A stretch of DNA of 64,000 nt from Drosophila pseudoobscura. Its lineage: Eukaryota; Arthropoda; Insecta; Diptera; Drosophilidae. The stretch lies in contig NC_046683.1 of the NCBI RefSeq assembly GCF_009870125.1, positions 14,703,001 through 14,767,000 of the forward strand, written 5' to 3'. Positions within the stretch are counted from its first letter, which is position 1, and the number at the start of each line of letters is the position of its first letter. The notes below the pieces were generated by a model. That model was not told where the DNA came from, searched no databases, and saw only the letters and a program-made list of their open reading frames with translations. Below, piece after piece: positions 37,201 to 48,427 of this stretch. A program made the translations under genes and the position numbers.

Positions 37201-38269
37201 TCTCGAGAGTTGCCAGGGACTTGGCAGTTGGCAGTTGTGAAGTGCTGCTGCCACAGCCAGCGCTCCTCAAGAGGAGGCAAGAGGAGTCCCCGTGACGAAT
37301 GTCCCCTCACAATTTTACGAGATGCACTCGACAAGCTACAGTCGGGCTTCCCAACGGATTGCCGAGGATTCCCGGACTGGCAGAGACGTATTTTGCATCT
37401 CTGCCTTGTGTTTGTATCCGTTTACTTATGGGATCTTTTGCGCCAAGCCCATCTGCTGGCAGTCTCCACTGTGCTGGCACTGCATGTGGCGACCCAGGCC
37501 ACTTAGACCTGTGGAAACAGCTGGTAGATGTCTTGTGTCTTGTGTCTGAGCCCCAGGAGTCACGTCCCCATGTCATAGTGGCAGTAGTAGATTTCTAATC
37601 AAATATGGTAACACAAATGACAAAAAACAAAAAAGAAGGGGAGGAAAAAGGAAGAGTAATGTGCGGCTGTTTACGCTTTTTAGGCTTCTGTTTGCCGTCA
37701 TCTCATTCCCACATCTGTTTGCCGATCTGTCTAGTGTCTTGGGATTACTAATAATAAATGTTCGATCGTCTGTTTGCAGGTATGACGGAGGAAATAACCA
37801 ACAATTGGAGCTATTACCTGTATATATCGCTGACACTGGTCCCAGTCTATTTGGCCTTTCGGCTCATCAAGACCCTCGGCTGGCAGCTCTTTGTCAACAA
37901 CTGAGCAAACACAGGACAGTGCTCGGTCCCCACTCCAACCAGGGTGATGCATCTACTGCCGCATCCAGGGGACACAGCAAAAGGCAAAGGTGCGTAGTCA
38001 CTCGAGGTCTCCACACAGATGCAGTCCGGTATTCGGTAGTGCCGCTGGTCGAGCGTTGAATAGTTTCGAGTGCACCCAAAGGGTCTCCGGACGGCGACCA
38101 ACAAATATACAGGGACGAGGATTAGGCAATCAAGAGATTGGCAACTGAATTTCAATTGGTAGGTGCATCGAGGAGATGGGCAAAATGCCCAAGTGAACGT
38201 CCTTTGTACAGGAAGCTTTGCATAGTTTGAAACTATAAATAAATCACACATTAAATAGTTTAAAAAGTT

Positions 38270-38580
38270 TAACGCGTTTCATATAAAAATTATATAAATG
38301 TATGAATACAATTTTATTAAATAATTTTAAAAAAAATTAATTAATCAATTTAAACAAAAATAGTGCATTTAAAAAAAATAATAAATATAAAAAATGTATA
38401 AACTTAAAAAAAAAATTCATAAATTTAAAAAAAAATACTAATAAATTTAAAAAAAAAATTATAAGTTTAAGAAAAGTAAAAAAAATTTATAAATTACAAA
38501 AAATAATACATTTAAAATAAGGAAATACAAAATCAAAATTAATTGAAACTAACTAAAAATTAATAAATTAATTACGTATT
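38270..38580. repeat. A-rich degenerate tandem repeat
   Basis: Repeated ATAAATTTAAAAAAAAA-like units with a period of about 25-30 bp inside the Tpst intron. Strand asymmetric (A on the plus strand). Confidence 0.7.
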
Positions 38581-38961
38581 CAAAATCCTTAAGGACGATG
38601 CAATTTGAGTCTCCTTTAGTGATTAATTACCCAAATTTAAGCCATAGCTAAGCCTATCAAAAGCCCTCAAAAACACGCAACCTACAGTGGTGTTTCATCG
38701 GTTTCCTTATCGCGTCTTCGTATGGTATTTTAAGGCCACCAAAACAGTCTAGCCGATAGGTTCTCATGGTGTTGGACAGACCTTTCCACCTGTGGCATAC
38801 ATGCATAAATCCCCAAGAACACCATATACCCGCATTGTTCGCCTCGATTATAGGGTGTGTTTTGGGGTTTATAACGAGTTGCAAGCACACAATAATTTTT
38901 TTCCACTTAAAAACTATTTAAATATGCATAATTTGTTGTATTTTTTGTGTGTTTTTTGCAG

Positions 38962-39832
38962 TTGAAATACAACAAAATAAATTATAGCAAATGCAATAAA
39001 GAAAAGTGAAGGCAGAAGCAGAAAAGAACCCAGAGGTGGAGCGAGAGTAAAGGAGAGCGATAAACAACAGGAGGCCAGCTGCTGGGATTTGTTTGGCCAA
39101 GAAGCAGGCGCTGCTTTGGCCAAAAGAAGCAAACAAAAGGCGAGGCAATGCCAAGCAATCAACGTCATAAACAGGAGCAGAAGCAGAACCAGCATAAGGA
39201 GGGGCAGGACTACAGTGGCCGCCGTAGACGCAGTCATTGCGGTGGCATAACCGAGGAGCAGCAACAACAACAACAACAGCAGCAGCAACTGGAGAAACGC
39301 AGTCAGCATCAAAACCAGAAACATCTGCTCCAGAGCTCCCCTTTTGCCACGAAAGCCCAGGACTACACCTCCAACGGCAACGGCAACGCCAACGCCATCT
39401 CCTTCTAGAGAGCAAACAGTGAAGCAGAAAGAGTGAAAGCAAAGCAAAGCAAAGCAAAGCCAGAGCCAAAGCAAAACAACTCGCTTTGAGGACTGGGCAC
39501 GCTGTACGACTCTGTACATGCCTCAAGAAAACCAATTTACATATTTAAGCTTTGGGCAAACGAACGAGGAGGAGGATAGAGCCAACTAGAAGACCACTCA
39601 CTCGTCAATAAAAAGGCGACGACGACGACGACGACGAAGACGAGGAGGGGTGTAAGAAGGAGCCACAAGCAGAGCCAAGGAGTCAGGCACCAGGCCCCAG
39701 GCCCCCAAGTGGCAGGCGGCAGGCGGTAGGCAACTGGCGGCAGACGGCTGGAGTCGTTAGGGGCAATTCAAATCAAAAAGCAGTTAGCTTCAACACCTTC
39801 CACGTCGGAATAGAAAGAGAGTGAGAGCCAGG
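38962..39832 (+). other. Tpst: Tpst leader exon, untranslated part
   Basis: A strong acceptor (TTTTTTGCAG at 38952-38961) opens an exon that runs without an obvious donor into the Tpst ATG at 39833. The 871-nt leader is rich in AGCAAA and CAG repeats and contains an 86-codon upstream frame at 39148-39408. Confidence 0.55.
39148..39408 (+). CDS. Upstream ORF with polyglutamine in the Tpst leader (86 aa)
   Basis: ATG to TAG frame fully inside the Tpst leader exon, ending 425 bp before the Tpst start. The peptide is hydrophilic: Gln/Lys/His-rich start, a run of ten Gln encoded by mixed CAG and CAA codons, then a NGNGNAN tail. Several other ATGs may precede it. It could lower Tpst translation or be merely a side effect of the CAG-rich leader. 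No domain. Confidence 0.3.
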   Translation: MPSNQRHKQEQKQNQHKEGQDYSGRRRRSHCGGITEEQQQQQQQQQQLEKRSQHQNQKHLLQSSPFATKAQDYTSNGNGNANAISF

Positions 39833-42800
39833 ATGCGATTGCCGTATCGTAATAAAAAGGTCACCCTGTGGGTGCTCTTTGGCATCATTGTCATCACGAT
39901 GTTCCTATTCAAATTTACCGAACTGCGCCCCACCTGCCTCTTCAGAGTGGATGCCACCAACAACGAGCTGTCCTCCCAAATGGTTCGCGTTGAGGTATGT
40001 ACCCAAATCTCGGCCTCCACACACATGCTACCCCCCCAAAACAAAAAAACATATTCGCATCCTCGTGGCCTTAACGTGCGTTTCGAGTGCGTAAGAAAGT
40101 TTGGGAAAAAGAAAGTTTTCTTCCAGCTACTCGTACGAGCAGCTATATAATGGGAAAACCAACAAGAGAGGGAAGGAGGGGGGGAGGTAGGAAGGAAGGC
40201 ATCCTCCTTGCAGGTGTAGGAACAAACTTTTGTGGCATTTACATATCAAACATTTGTTCGCCTAAGGACTTTGCTTATTTGATAATTTAATCAATTTGAT
40301 GGCAACTCCAGAACGAAATTAGTTTCAAATTGAAAAGAATCTTCCTTTAGTGCGTGAAATTTGTGTGAGAATTAATGCAAAACACAACATCAAGGAGACC
40401 CCTGTGTCATTCGTTTGATGAGATCAATCGACTGTGAAAAATACCAGCAATTACGAGTTAAATACCAGTATATTTGAATAATTAGAGCTAAAATCCGATA
40501 CAACAATCTATTCTGTTGTATAGGCAATCGATAATTGTATTCCAATGGCAAAGAAATAATTAATTGTATGTGTGTAATGACTCTTTCTATAATATTGGAT
40601 TATTCCCGATGGGCACGTGCTCACCGGCACTGCTAGAGCTCCGGGATATATTCTTTGACAACCGAAGCCACACAAGAACCAACGATTAGCACAGAAATGA
40701 AAAATAAAATACATGTCGTGTGCATGATTTTTTTGTCTTTTCTCAAAATAACAAGCCTTTCCACCACTTATCTAAATAATTGTCCACCAGTTGTCCATTC
40801 GCTTTTTTTTGTAGTCGATCGTAAAACGCTCTGTCAGCCATTCGCTTATGGGAAATTTGTACAGCAAAATAAACGAGTGTTAGGCGATTTCCCAGTGGAA
40901 GGAAGAGGGGCATTCATTCAGCTGTAATCCCAGCTTCGCGCACGATGGGCGTTTGTAGCATCCGCGATTGATTCGGTTATGCGAGGCTGAAGCAATGTAA
41001 TTCAATATTCAACTGCAAATACACTCCCGCGACGCACTGTGGTGGCTGGGTCCCAGGGTCCCGAGGTCCCAGGGCGCCCTGGAACACAAAACGTTTGCAA
41101 TGATAAATCAAAGGGAAAAATACTCGTAGAAATTATATAGGAATCGTAGAAATAGTAGAACCGAAAGCAGGATAACTAATTTCATGTTGGCTGAACATAC
41201 AGAGCGGACTGGAGTGGTAATGGGAGGATGCCCCAGTCCGTTTGGGAGCAAAGAGAGTGGCCATCCATTCATTCATCCCCCCACAGCCCCCAGGACTGAC
41301 CGACCTGCCGACCGCACACGCAGACCAAAGCAAAAGTCATTGAGGGAATTTAACTGGTTATCGGATGACCGAACACTATTTTGTAAACATTAGTCCAAAC
41401 CAAAATGGTCCTCATTGGACGTTGAATACCATGGGGAGGCAGTCAGGGATGCATGGGAAATGGTAAAGGCAGTGGAGGAGGAGGAGAAAAACCCATTGAT
41501 TAGCATTGGGAATATCGAAGGCCATAAGGAGCTTAGAACCGGACCAGGGGCCAGAGCCATGACTCGCACCCGAAAGACAATACCGATTGAGATGTGTGTG
41601 CTGAGATAGACAAAATTTTACTTTTCCATTTCCATTCGCTCACAGAACATTAGCACATGTTTTGGCTTTAACCCAGAGATGGAATTTAATTTCTTGGCAT
41701 TTCTGTTTGTCCGTAATTAAGGGAACAATGAAGCGATGATGCCTTCTGATGTTTGCCTTCTGGTGTGGGGAACTCCATTCCAGTTGATTTAATTTTGAAA
41801 TTGAATTTTGATATGTTTGATGAGTGCAAATTTCAATGTGCATGCATGGACTCAAATATCCCTTCTGGTAGCCAATTGGCATAGACTCGGAGAAAACCGC
41901 ACTGAAATTTGAATATTTACACTTAGATTTATATTTTATACCAGCTGATTCGATAAACCATTTTCTGCAGTATTGTCTGTTGCTCCGAAGGCTGTAAATG
42001 GAACAGGTTTGAATCTGTATTGCTGTCCAAAGCTCTAATCAGCACTTTCGGATGAGCGGAATATTGAATATTTGGTCCGTACTCGCATGAGAGACGAAGA
42101 ATCATGTACCGGCGCGCTTGTCTCCATTCCAATTGTCGTTGTAAAACCAGAGTTAATTGCTCAATTAATTTGTAAATCAAACTAAATTATCAAAAATAGA
42201 AATATTCCTTAATTTAATACAATTAATGACACACACCACAGACACAGATACGAGTATCTTATCAGCCAACAGTGAAGTGCTTTCCCCTTAAGTTTATTTT
42301 GTTTATCATTTGATAGGCCCCACCGCCAAAACCCAAAAGCTATCATAGATATCGGTGCCGCTAATTCATTTATAATCGATAAAGGAACACCGATTGATAT
42401 CCCATTACGAATCGCGATAGCCCACGTTAGAGGGCAGCGCAGAAGGTGTTGGGGAAAAGGTTGGTTCTACAACTTTTATTGACAGTTTGAGTTCTATTTT
42501 TAATAATTTCCATCACATTACGGGGCCCGTCCCGTACTCAACCCCGGAAGACATTTTCCAGATATTCTTCTGTCATTTTCCTTATTTTTTTTGACGCTAA
42601 TGCCTAGGAAGGCGTTAACACCTGCGCTAACTCAAGCGTCAAACCAGTCCTCCCTCCCCTATACGGCCGTACTTTTGCCGTCATCATCATCATCATGCTC
42701 TGAGCCACGTAATTTTTCTCTCGCCTGCCTGCCACATTTTCTCTAATTTCATTTTTTCTCTCTCCCCCAACACGGACGCCCACGCCGATGCCACACCGAT

Positions 42801-45800
42801 GCCACGCCGATGCCACGCCGATGCCACACCGATGCCACGCCATGCCACACCGATGCCCTTGCAGAAATACGTCACGGATGACAATCAACGCGTTTATTCA
42901 TATAACCGGGAGATGCCTTTAATATTCATAGGCGGCGTGCCCAGATCTGGTACGACGCTGATGCGCGCCATGCTGGATGCCCATCCCGATGTGCGGTAAG
43001 TATTTTTCCACCCAGGACAACGGCGTGGGGAACTGTTCAATTAGTGCAGAGTCCTGGCAATCGCGAGTCATACTTCCTGCCGAAAGTGTCCTTGAAGCCG
43101 GCAAAGCCAAAGGGAAGGGAAAGGAAAGGGACTCTTGTTTCAATCTACATGTCTTTGCTCTTTTCAAATGTACAAAAATGTAGCATATTTTTTTGCCAGC
43201 CTTTTGCATAAAGTGTATTCTTCTCTATTGTTGGCCCCACAGGGAGAATATTGTAATTTTAATATTTGCATTTCTCCACCACCCCCCCACCCAGCCATGG
43301 GTTGGCCTTGTGCCTTTGCCTCCTCCAGATTGCACGGCCACAATTCAATATATGTATGCCGTGTCGCCCTTTGGCAATTTCTCCTTCTGCCGCAGAGACA
43401 GAAGGCAGGCAGCAGGTCCTGGCTTACCCTCATATATTTTTACCCTCTGCCTCACAATACTCACCATCCCCCTCGTATTGCCATAATTCTTAAGTTTCCC
43501 TTTACGCATGAGTAATTAGCCACGAAAATTGTGCAATCTGAAAATGTTAAAGGCCAAAAGCAGAACACTGCAAAGAGATGTGCCTCCAGCCTCCAGCCTC
43601 CAGCCTCCCACCTCCAGCCTCCTATTGCCTTAATTTTTGTAGCCGCTTATATATATATTTTTTTTTATTAACAATTTGCCTTTCTGCAGTCCCAGTCCCA
43701 GTCCCTGCCTCATGCCTCATCCATGGTCTATCCCGGATAGGAGATGTCCGTTGACAGGGAGCTCGGTCTCGCTTTTTCTGATGGCTGCACAGCACAATTT
43801 CCGCTATTTAAAAACCTACTTCCCGGCTACCCGAAGCAGTCCCCCCCCTGCCACAGGACGGAAGAGACTGTGGGATGTGGAAACGCGATGTGGAAGGGCG
43901 ATTTTAGTTACGAAATAGGTTCAGCGAGCGCCAGGTTGAGGCCAGCACTTTGTCCCTTTGTTCGTTCCAAAAATTCACTAAAGTTTTCGCAAGTTTCTCG
44001 TGTGTGAGAGGGAGAGGGAGAAGGAGAAGAAGACTCCAACACTCGGATTAAATCTAGTATCTGGTGTGTGTATGTATGTATTTGTAGCATTTAGCATTTT
44101 AGCATTTGGACTTGGCTTGAACTCAATTAGTGTGAGTCCTCGGTAAGCCCCAGGAATAATTTGTGGGATTTGTGTGTGTGTGTTGGCAGAGGGGAGGCAC
44201 GCCTCCCACCGTTAATGTTGAGGTGTGAAACACACAAAATGCGCTTTGTGGCATATCCGATTTGGGTGCATGAGCTCTTAATTCCTTAACTTTTGAGTGC
44301 ACAAAATGAATGCAAGATTTTACTCGCAACCGCAATCGTTTCACTTGAAATACGTTCGGGCCAAATGTGCACAGACTTAATGGGTAACTAATCCTTTAAC
44401 CGAGAGGCCAACAGGCTCCGGGATCCTTCAGGGCAGCACAGAAGCACTTGAATCTCTCTCATGGTGGCTGCAATCAATGAGGCAGCGCGATATTTATGAT
44501 AATTTACGCAATCAGCGTACCAATTTTTTGTGCATGCTCTGAACTTGATTACTAGCTTTGGTTCGTGGCTCCTGGTTGCTGGTTTCTTCTACTGGGACTG
44601 GGGCTGGGTCTGAGAATGGGGCTGGCGTTCAAACGATTCGTTTGAGGCCCTTCATAGTTGAGTGAGCTTTGAGCAGCCCGAAAGGAAACCGACAACCGAA
44701 GGGCGGCGGGTAAAAAATTGGGAGCCAAATGAGAGTTATGCATCAGACATCCAGCCCAGCAGTGGAGGGCAGTGCTGGGGAGGGGTGAGGTATACCATTT
44801 CATTTGGCCGATTGCATTAGGAGGTGGTTTTTCGCCTTGTTCCTCCTGCTGGGCCAGCACCGATGGGACCCTTGTGTTCGTCCTGTTGTTGCCAGGCGAT
44901 ATCATGAACAGTTCCTAACCGCCACACGATACGATACGATACATATATGCAACCTGCTGTTGCTGCTGATGTTGCTGCTGGTTCCACTTCCAATTACTTT
45001 ATGTTTGTTCTCTCTCCCTCTCCTACCGTCGCCTGCTTCCGGTCTTTGTGTGTGTTTGCATGTGTGCGGTATAGCTGCGGGCAGGAAACGCGCGTCATTC
45101 CACGCATCCTGCAATTGCGCTCGCACTGGCTAAAGTCCGAGAAGGAGTCGCTCCGGCTGCAGGAGGCCGGCATCACCAAAGAGGTCATGAACAGTGCCAT
45201 AGCGCAGTTCTGTCTGGAAATCATTGCTAAGCATGGCGAGCCGGCGCCCCGTTTGTGTAACAAGGATCCGCTGACGCTGAAAATGGGCTCCTATGTCATC
45301 GAGCTCTTTCCGAACGTAAGCATAAGCCCCCCTCCCCCCACAGCCCACCCAAACCATAAAGCGGCATCTTACGTCAGCCCTGCTCCCAGACTCCCATTCT
45401 CCCATCCTGTATCCTGCTGTGATACAATTTCCTCCGCCATCCTTTCTACATTTTCCTACTCTTTGCAGGCTAAATTCCTGTTCATGGTGCGCGACGGCCG
45501 GGCGACAGTTCATTCGATTATATCGCGCAAGGTGACAATCACCGGATTCGATTTGAGCAGCTACCGCCAGTGTATGCAGAAATGGAATCACGCCATCGAG
45601 GTGATGCACGAACAGTGCCGGGATATCGGCAAGGACCGCTGCATGATGGTGAGTACAACGGGTCCGGGTCCCGGTCTCGGTCCCCACGTGACAAGCCAAT
45701 CAATGATGGAGGAGCACCCGCTTCCATCCGCAAAGGAAATCACCAAAGAGGCTTCTCCTCCTTTGTTTATTTTTGCTTGAATTCCTTAAAGGACGAAACA

Positions 45801-48393
45801 TTCAGTAGCCACATACCAGTTTTGAAGAGATCTTGATTATCTCTCCAATAAGGGAGTTATTATTATGTATTCCATTATGTATCTAATCCATTAAACCATC
45901 CTAAGAACCTTTAGATTCCTTTCATTCTTCGACCTCTTTCTGTGTAGTTTCTTTATTTATGGCCACTTGTTTCTGCTCAGGTCTACTATGAACAGCTGGT
46001 GCTGCATCCAGAGGAGTGGATGCGCAAGATATTGCAATTCTTGGATGTGCCATGGAACGATGCGGTCCTGCATCACGAGGAGTTCATCAACAAGCCGAAC
46101 GGGGTGCCGCTCTCCAAGTGAGTTTTTGCCGGTCAATAAAAAAACATTTTTGATTCAATTTTATCCCCGAATCCCGTTAGAGTGGAGCGTTCATCGGATC
46201 AGGTCATCAAGCCGGTGAATCTGGAGGCGCTGTCCAAGTGGGTGGGCCAGATACCGGGCGATGTGGTGCGCGATATGGCCGACATAGCGCCCATGCTGTC
46301 CGTGCTCGGCTACGATCCGTATGCGAATCCGCCGGACTATGGTAAGCCAGATGCATGGGTGCAGGACAACACGTCGAAGGTAAGGTGCAGCCCCCACCAA
46401 AACAACAGCAAAACAGCACACACACGAAAACAGGCTTCAAAACGATGGCGAGGACTCGCATGTCCTGTCCATCTCCCACTTTGCACGAAACGCATTTTAA
46501 GCCCTCGCACTGTCACGCTCTATCTCTCTCTATCTCTCTGTCATCCTCTTATGGCGGCCCTCTCCCTAGGGAGGAGGCAAAGGAAGGGCTACTTTCTGTT
46601 TGCCTCCCCCTGCGCCCCGGCTAAGCTCCTCCATGCATGCTCTTGTTATCTTTCACCTTTCCCATCCCCACCCCCCTTCACAGCCACCATGTCATTGGCA
46701 TATTTTGCACTTCTTTAGCCCCCCTCCACACACACTCGTTGTGGAAAGGGAAACAAGGCGCAGACATACGCCTTACATCACACGTTTTGCAACACTCTTT
46801 ACTTATTTTCTTTTCTTTCTTGTATCCTTCTACTCGATTTCGTTTTCTGTGTGTGCGATTTGTGTTTTGTTTTGTTTGTTTTGTGCTTTGCACTTTGCCT
46901 TTGCACATTTCCTTTTGTTGTTGTTGTTGTTGTTGGTTGCACCCCTGCAATTCCCCTGTTTATTTTCTTTTATTTGCTTTTCTTTTTTTTTTTGTTATGT
47001 ATATTCCTCTTTTTTTCAGCTACTTTGATTCTTGTTCCTATGCCAACGATATATCGTACTTATTTGTTGTTTTTGCTCTTCTTATTGGTTCTTGCTTATT
47101 GCTTACGTATGTATATCAATAGCAGTGGTGGAGCAGCACCCATGGGAATGGGAATGGGTATGGGGGAAATGAATATGATGACTATGACTATGATGAGTCG
47201 AAGGTGGAGAGTATGGTGGGGCGACTGGCGAAAGACTACTTGGAGTAGCTTTGAAGATGCGACTATATTGGGTTTCATAAGAATCTTCGTGTAGGAAGCT
47301 GGGAAATTATAATTCCCCCAAATTAGGTACTCACTGAAAGTGGAACTATTGTATTGTATTATTAGCTTGTTGACGTGCAATCATTGAACCCACAAGTGAA
47401 GCTTGTCACGCGCAGGCAACGCCACACCATCCAGACACGAACAGGTGGGGTACCAGCAGGACCTGGCAAGGGGCTAGCATTTAAGAGACTTAAAGTTGAG
47501 CTGTTGTACGTGTACACTTAAAGGCAGAGAAATGTCTCTTATGGAACCATTTTCCAAATAAAATGGGGTGCAATATATTCGATTTGTGGTGAAGGAGGAT
47601 GTGTTTTCCTCGGTTATTGATCCGAGTCTATATAGCCATGTCTGCTTAGTCTTCGTCGTGCAGTGTGAGCCTCAGGCGGAGAGGAGCCCTACTCACCATC
47701 GTACAAACTGGCTTAGATTGCAATTCTTGAGATACATCGATATGTTTACATTCAGCAGATGAGGAGTGGTCTGGCGGACAGTGCGAGAGCCGGATATTGC
47801 CGGATTTCCTTCTGAATTCGACGTTCGTTCCAGTGTGTGAATTGTAATTAAAGGCAAACACTAAGCCGATGACTATAATTCGCATCAATTCCACAAAGTC
47901 AAAGTAAAAGTATGTCGAACAGAGAGACACAAGCAGACAGACAATGCTGCACAAGTAAATAAAACCCATATCTGTGTTTATTTATGCCGTGAAAAAGTGA
48001 TGTGTCAGCAATGATTGTGGCAATGTTTAAATACCAGTTTGCTTCAAGTTGCAGTCCCAATCGCTTGGCAATCGCCATCCATTGGCATCCATTCACATTT
48101 CTCTCCAATGGCTTTTGGTTAGCAATTACAACGCCCTGAGGTCACAGTTCAATTGCGCTGTGGGCCATTGCGGCTGTCATATTACGCATATTCGTCTGAC
48201 TGAGTGGCATGTTCATTCGGATGATGATTCGGCCACAGATGTTGCCGGCGGGCGTCCCGCCTTACCCACAAGATTTAATTGCAATTTTCGGTTGGCCAGG
48301 GACGAACTTGGAGCGGACCAGCGGCGCGATGTGGGGCGCTCTAGACTCCATCTGCCCCATCCTAGCCCCCTTACTCTGTCGCTCTCTCGCCCT

Positions 48394-48427
<34 letters not shown>

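Larger units (their letters stand above)
29435..38961 (+). other. Tpst: Long 5'UTR intron of Tpst (about 9.5 kb)
   Basis: No exon-like coding signature is seen. It contains many simple sequences: a GCGCTA palindromic run at 30328-30345, CA runs (29980, 32175, 35577, 36004), GA tracts (31161-31200, 31870-31900), GTTGCGT repeats (34161-34195), ATGGCT repeats (34492-34512) and an A-rich degenerate repeat (38270-38580). Open frames of up to 225 codons sit on these repeats and on both strands, so they are not called. Introns of this size usually carry enhancers, but none can be named. Confidence 0.5.

Noticed and set aside
38914-39535. Minus-strand frames of about 200 codons rich in Leu and Ala
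   Set aside because: They arise from the complement of CAG/CAA repeats in the Tpst leader, and two overlapping frames are equally open.
44947-45780. 277-codon plus-strand frame
   Set aside because: It reads through Tpst exons 3 and 4 and the intervening introns; the true product uses the splice sites at 45315 and 45469.
46600-47122. Hydrophobic frames with many Phe and Leu
   Set aside because: They are the T-rich pyrimidine tract in front of the alternative Tpst acceptors.
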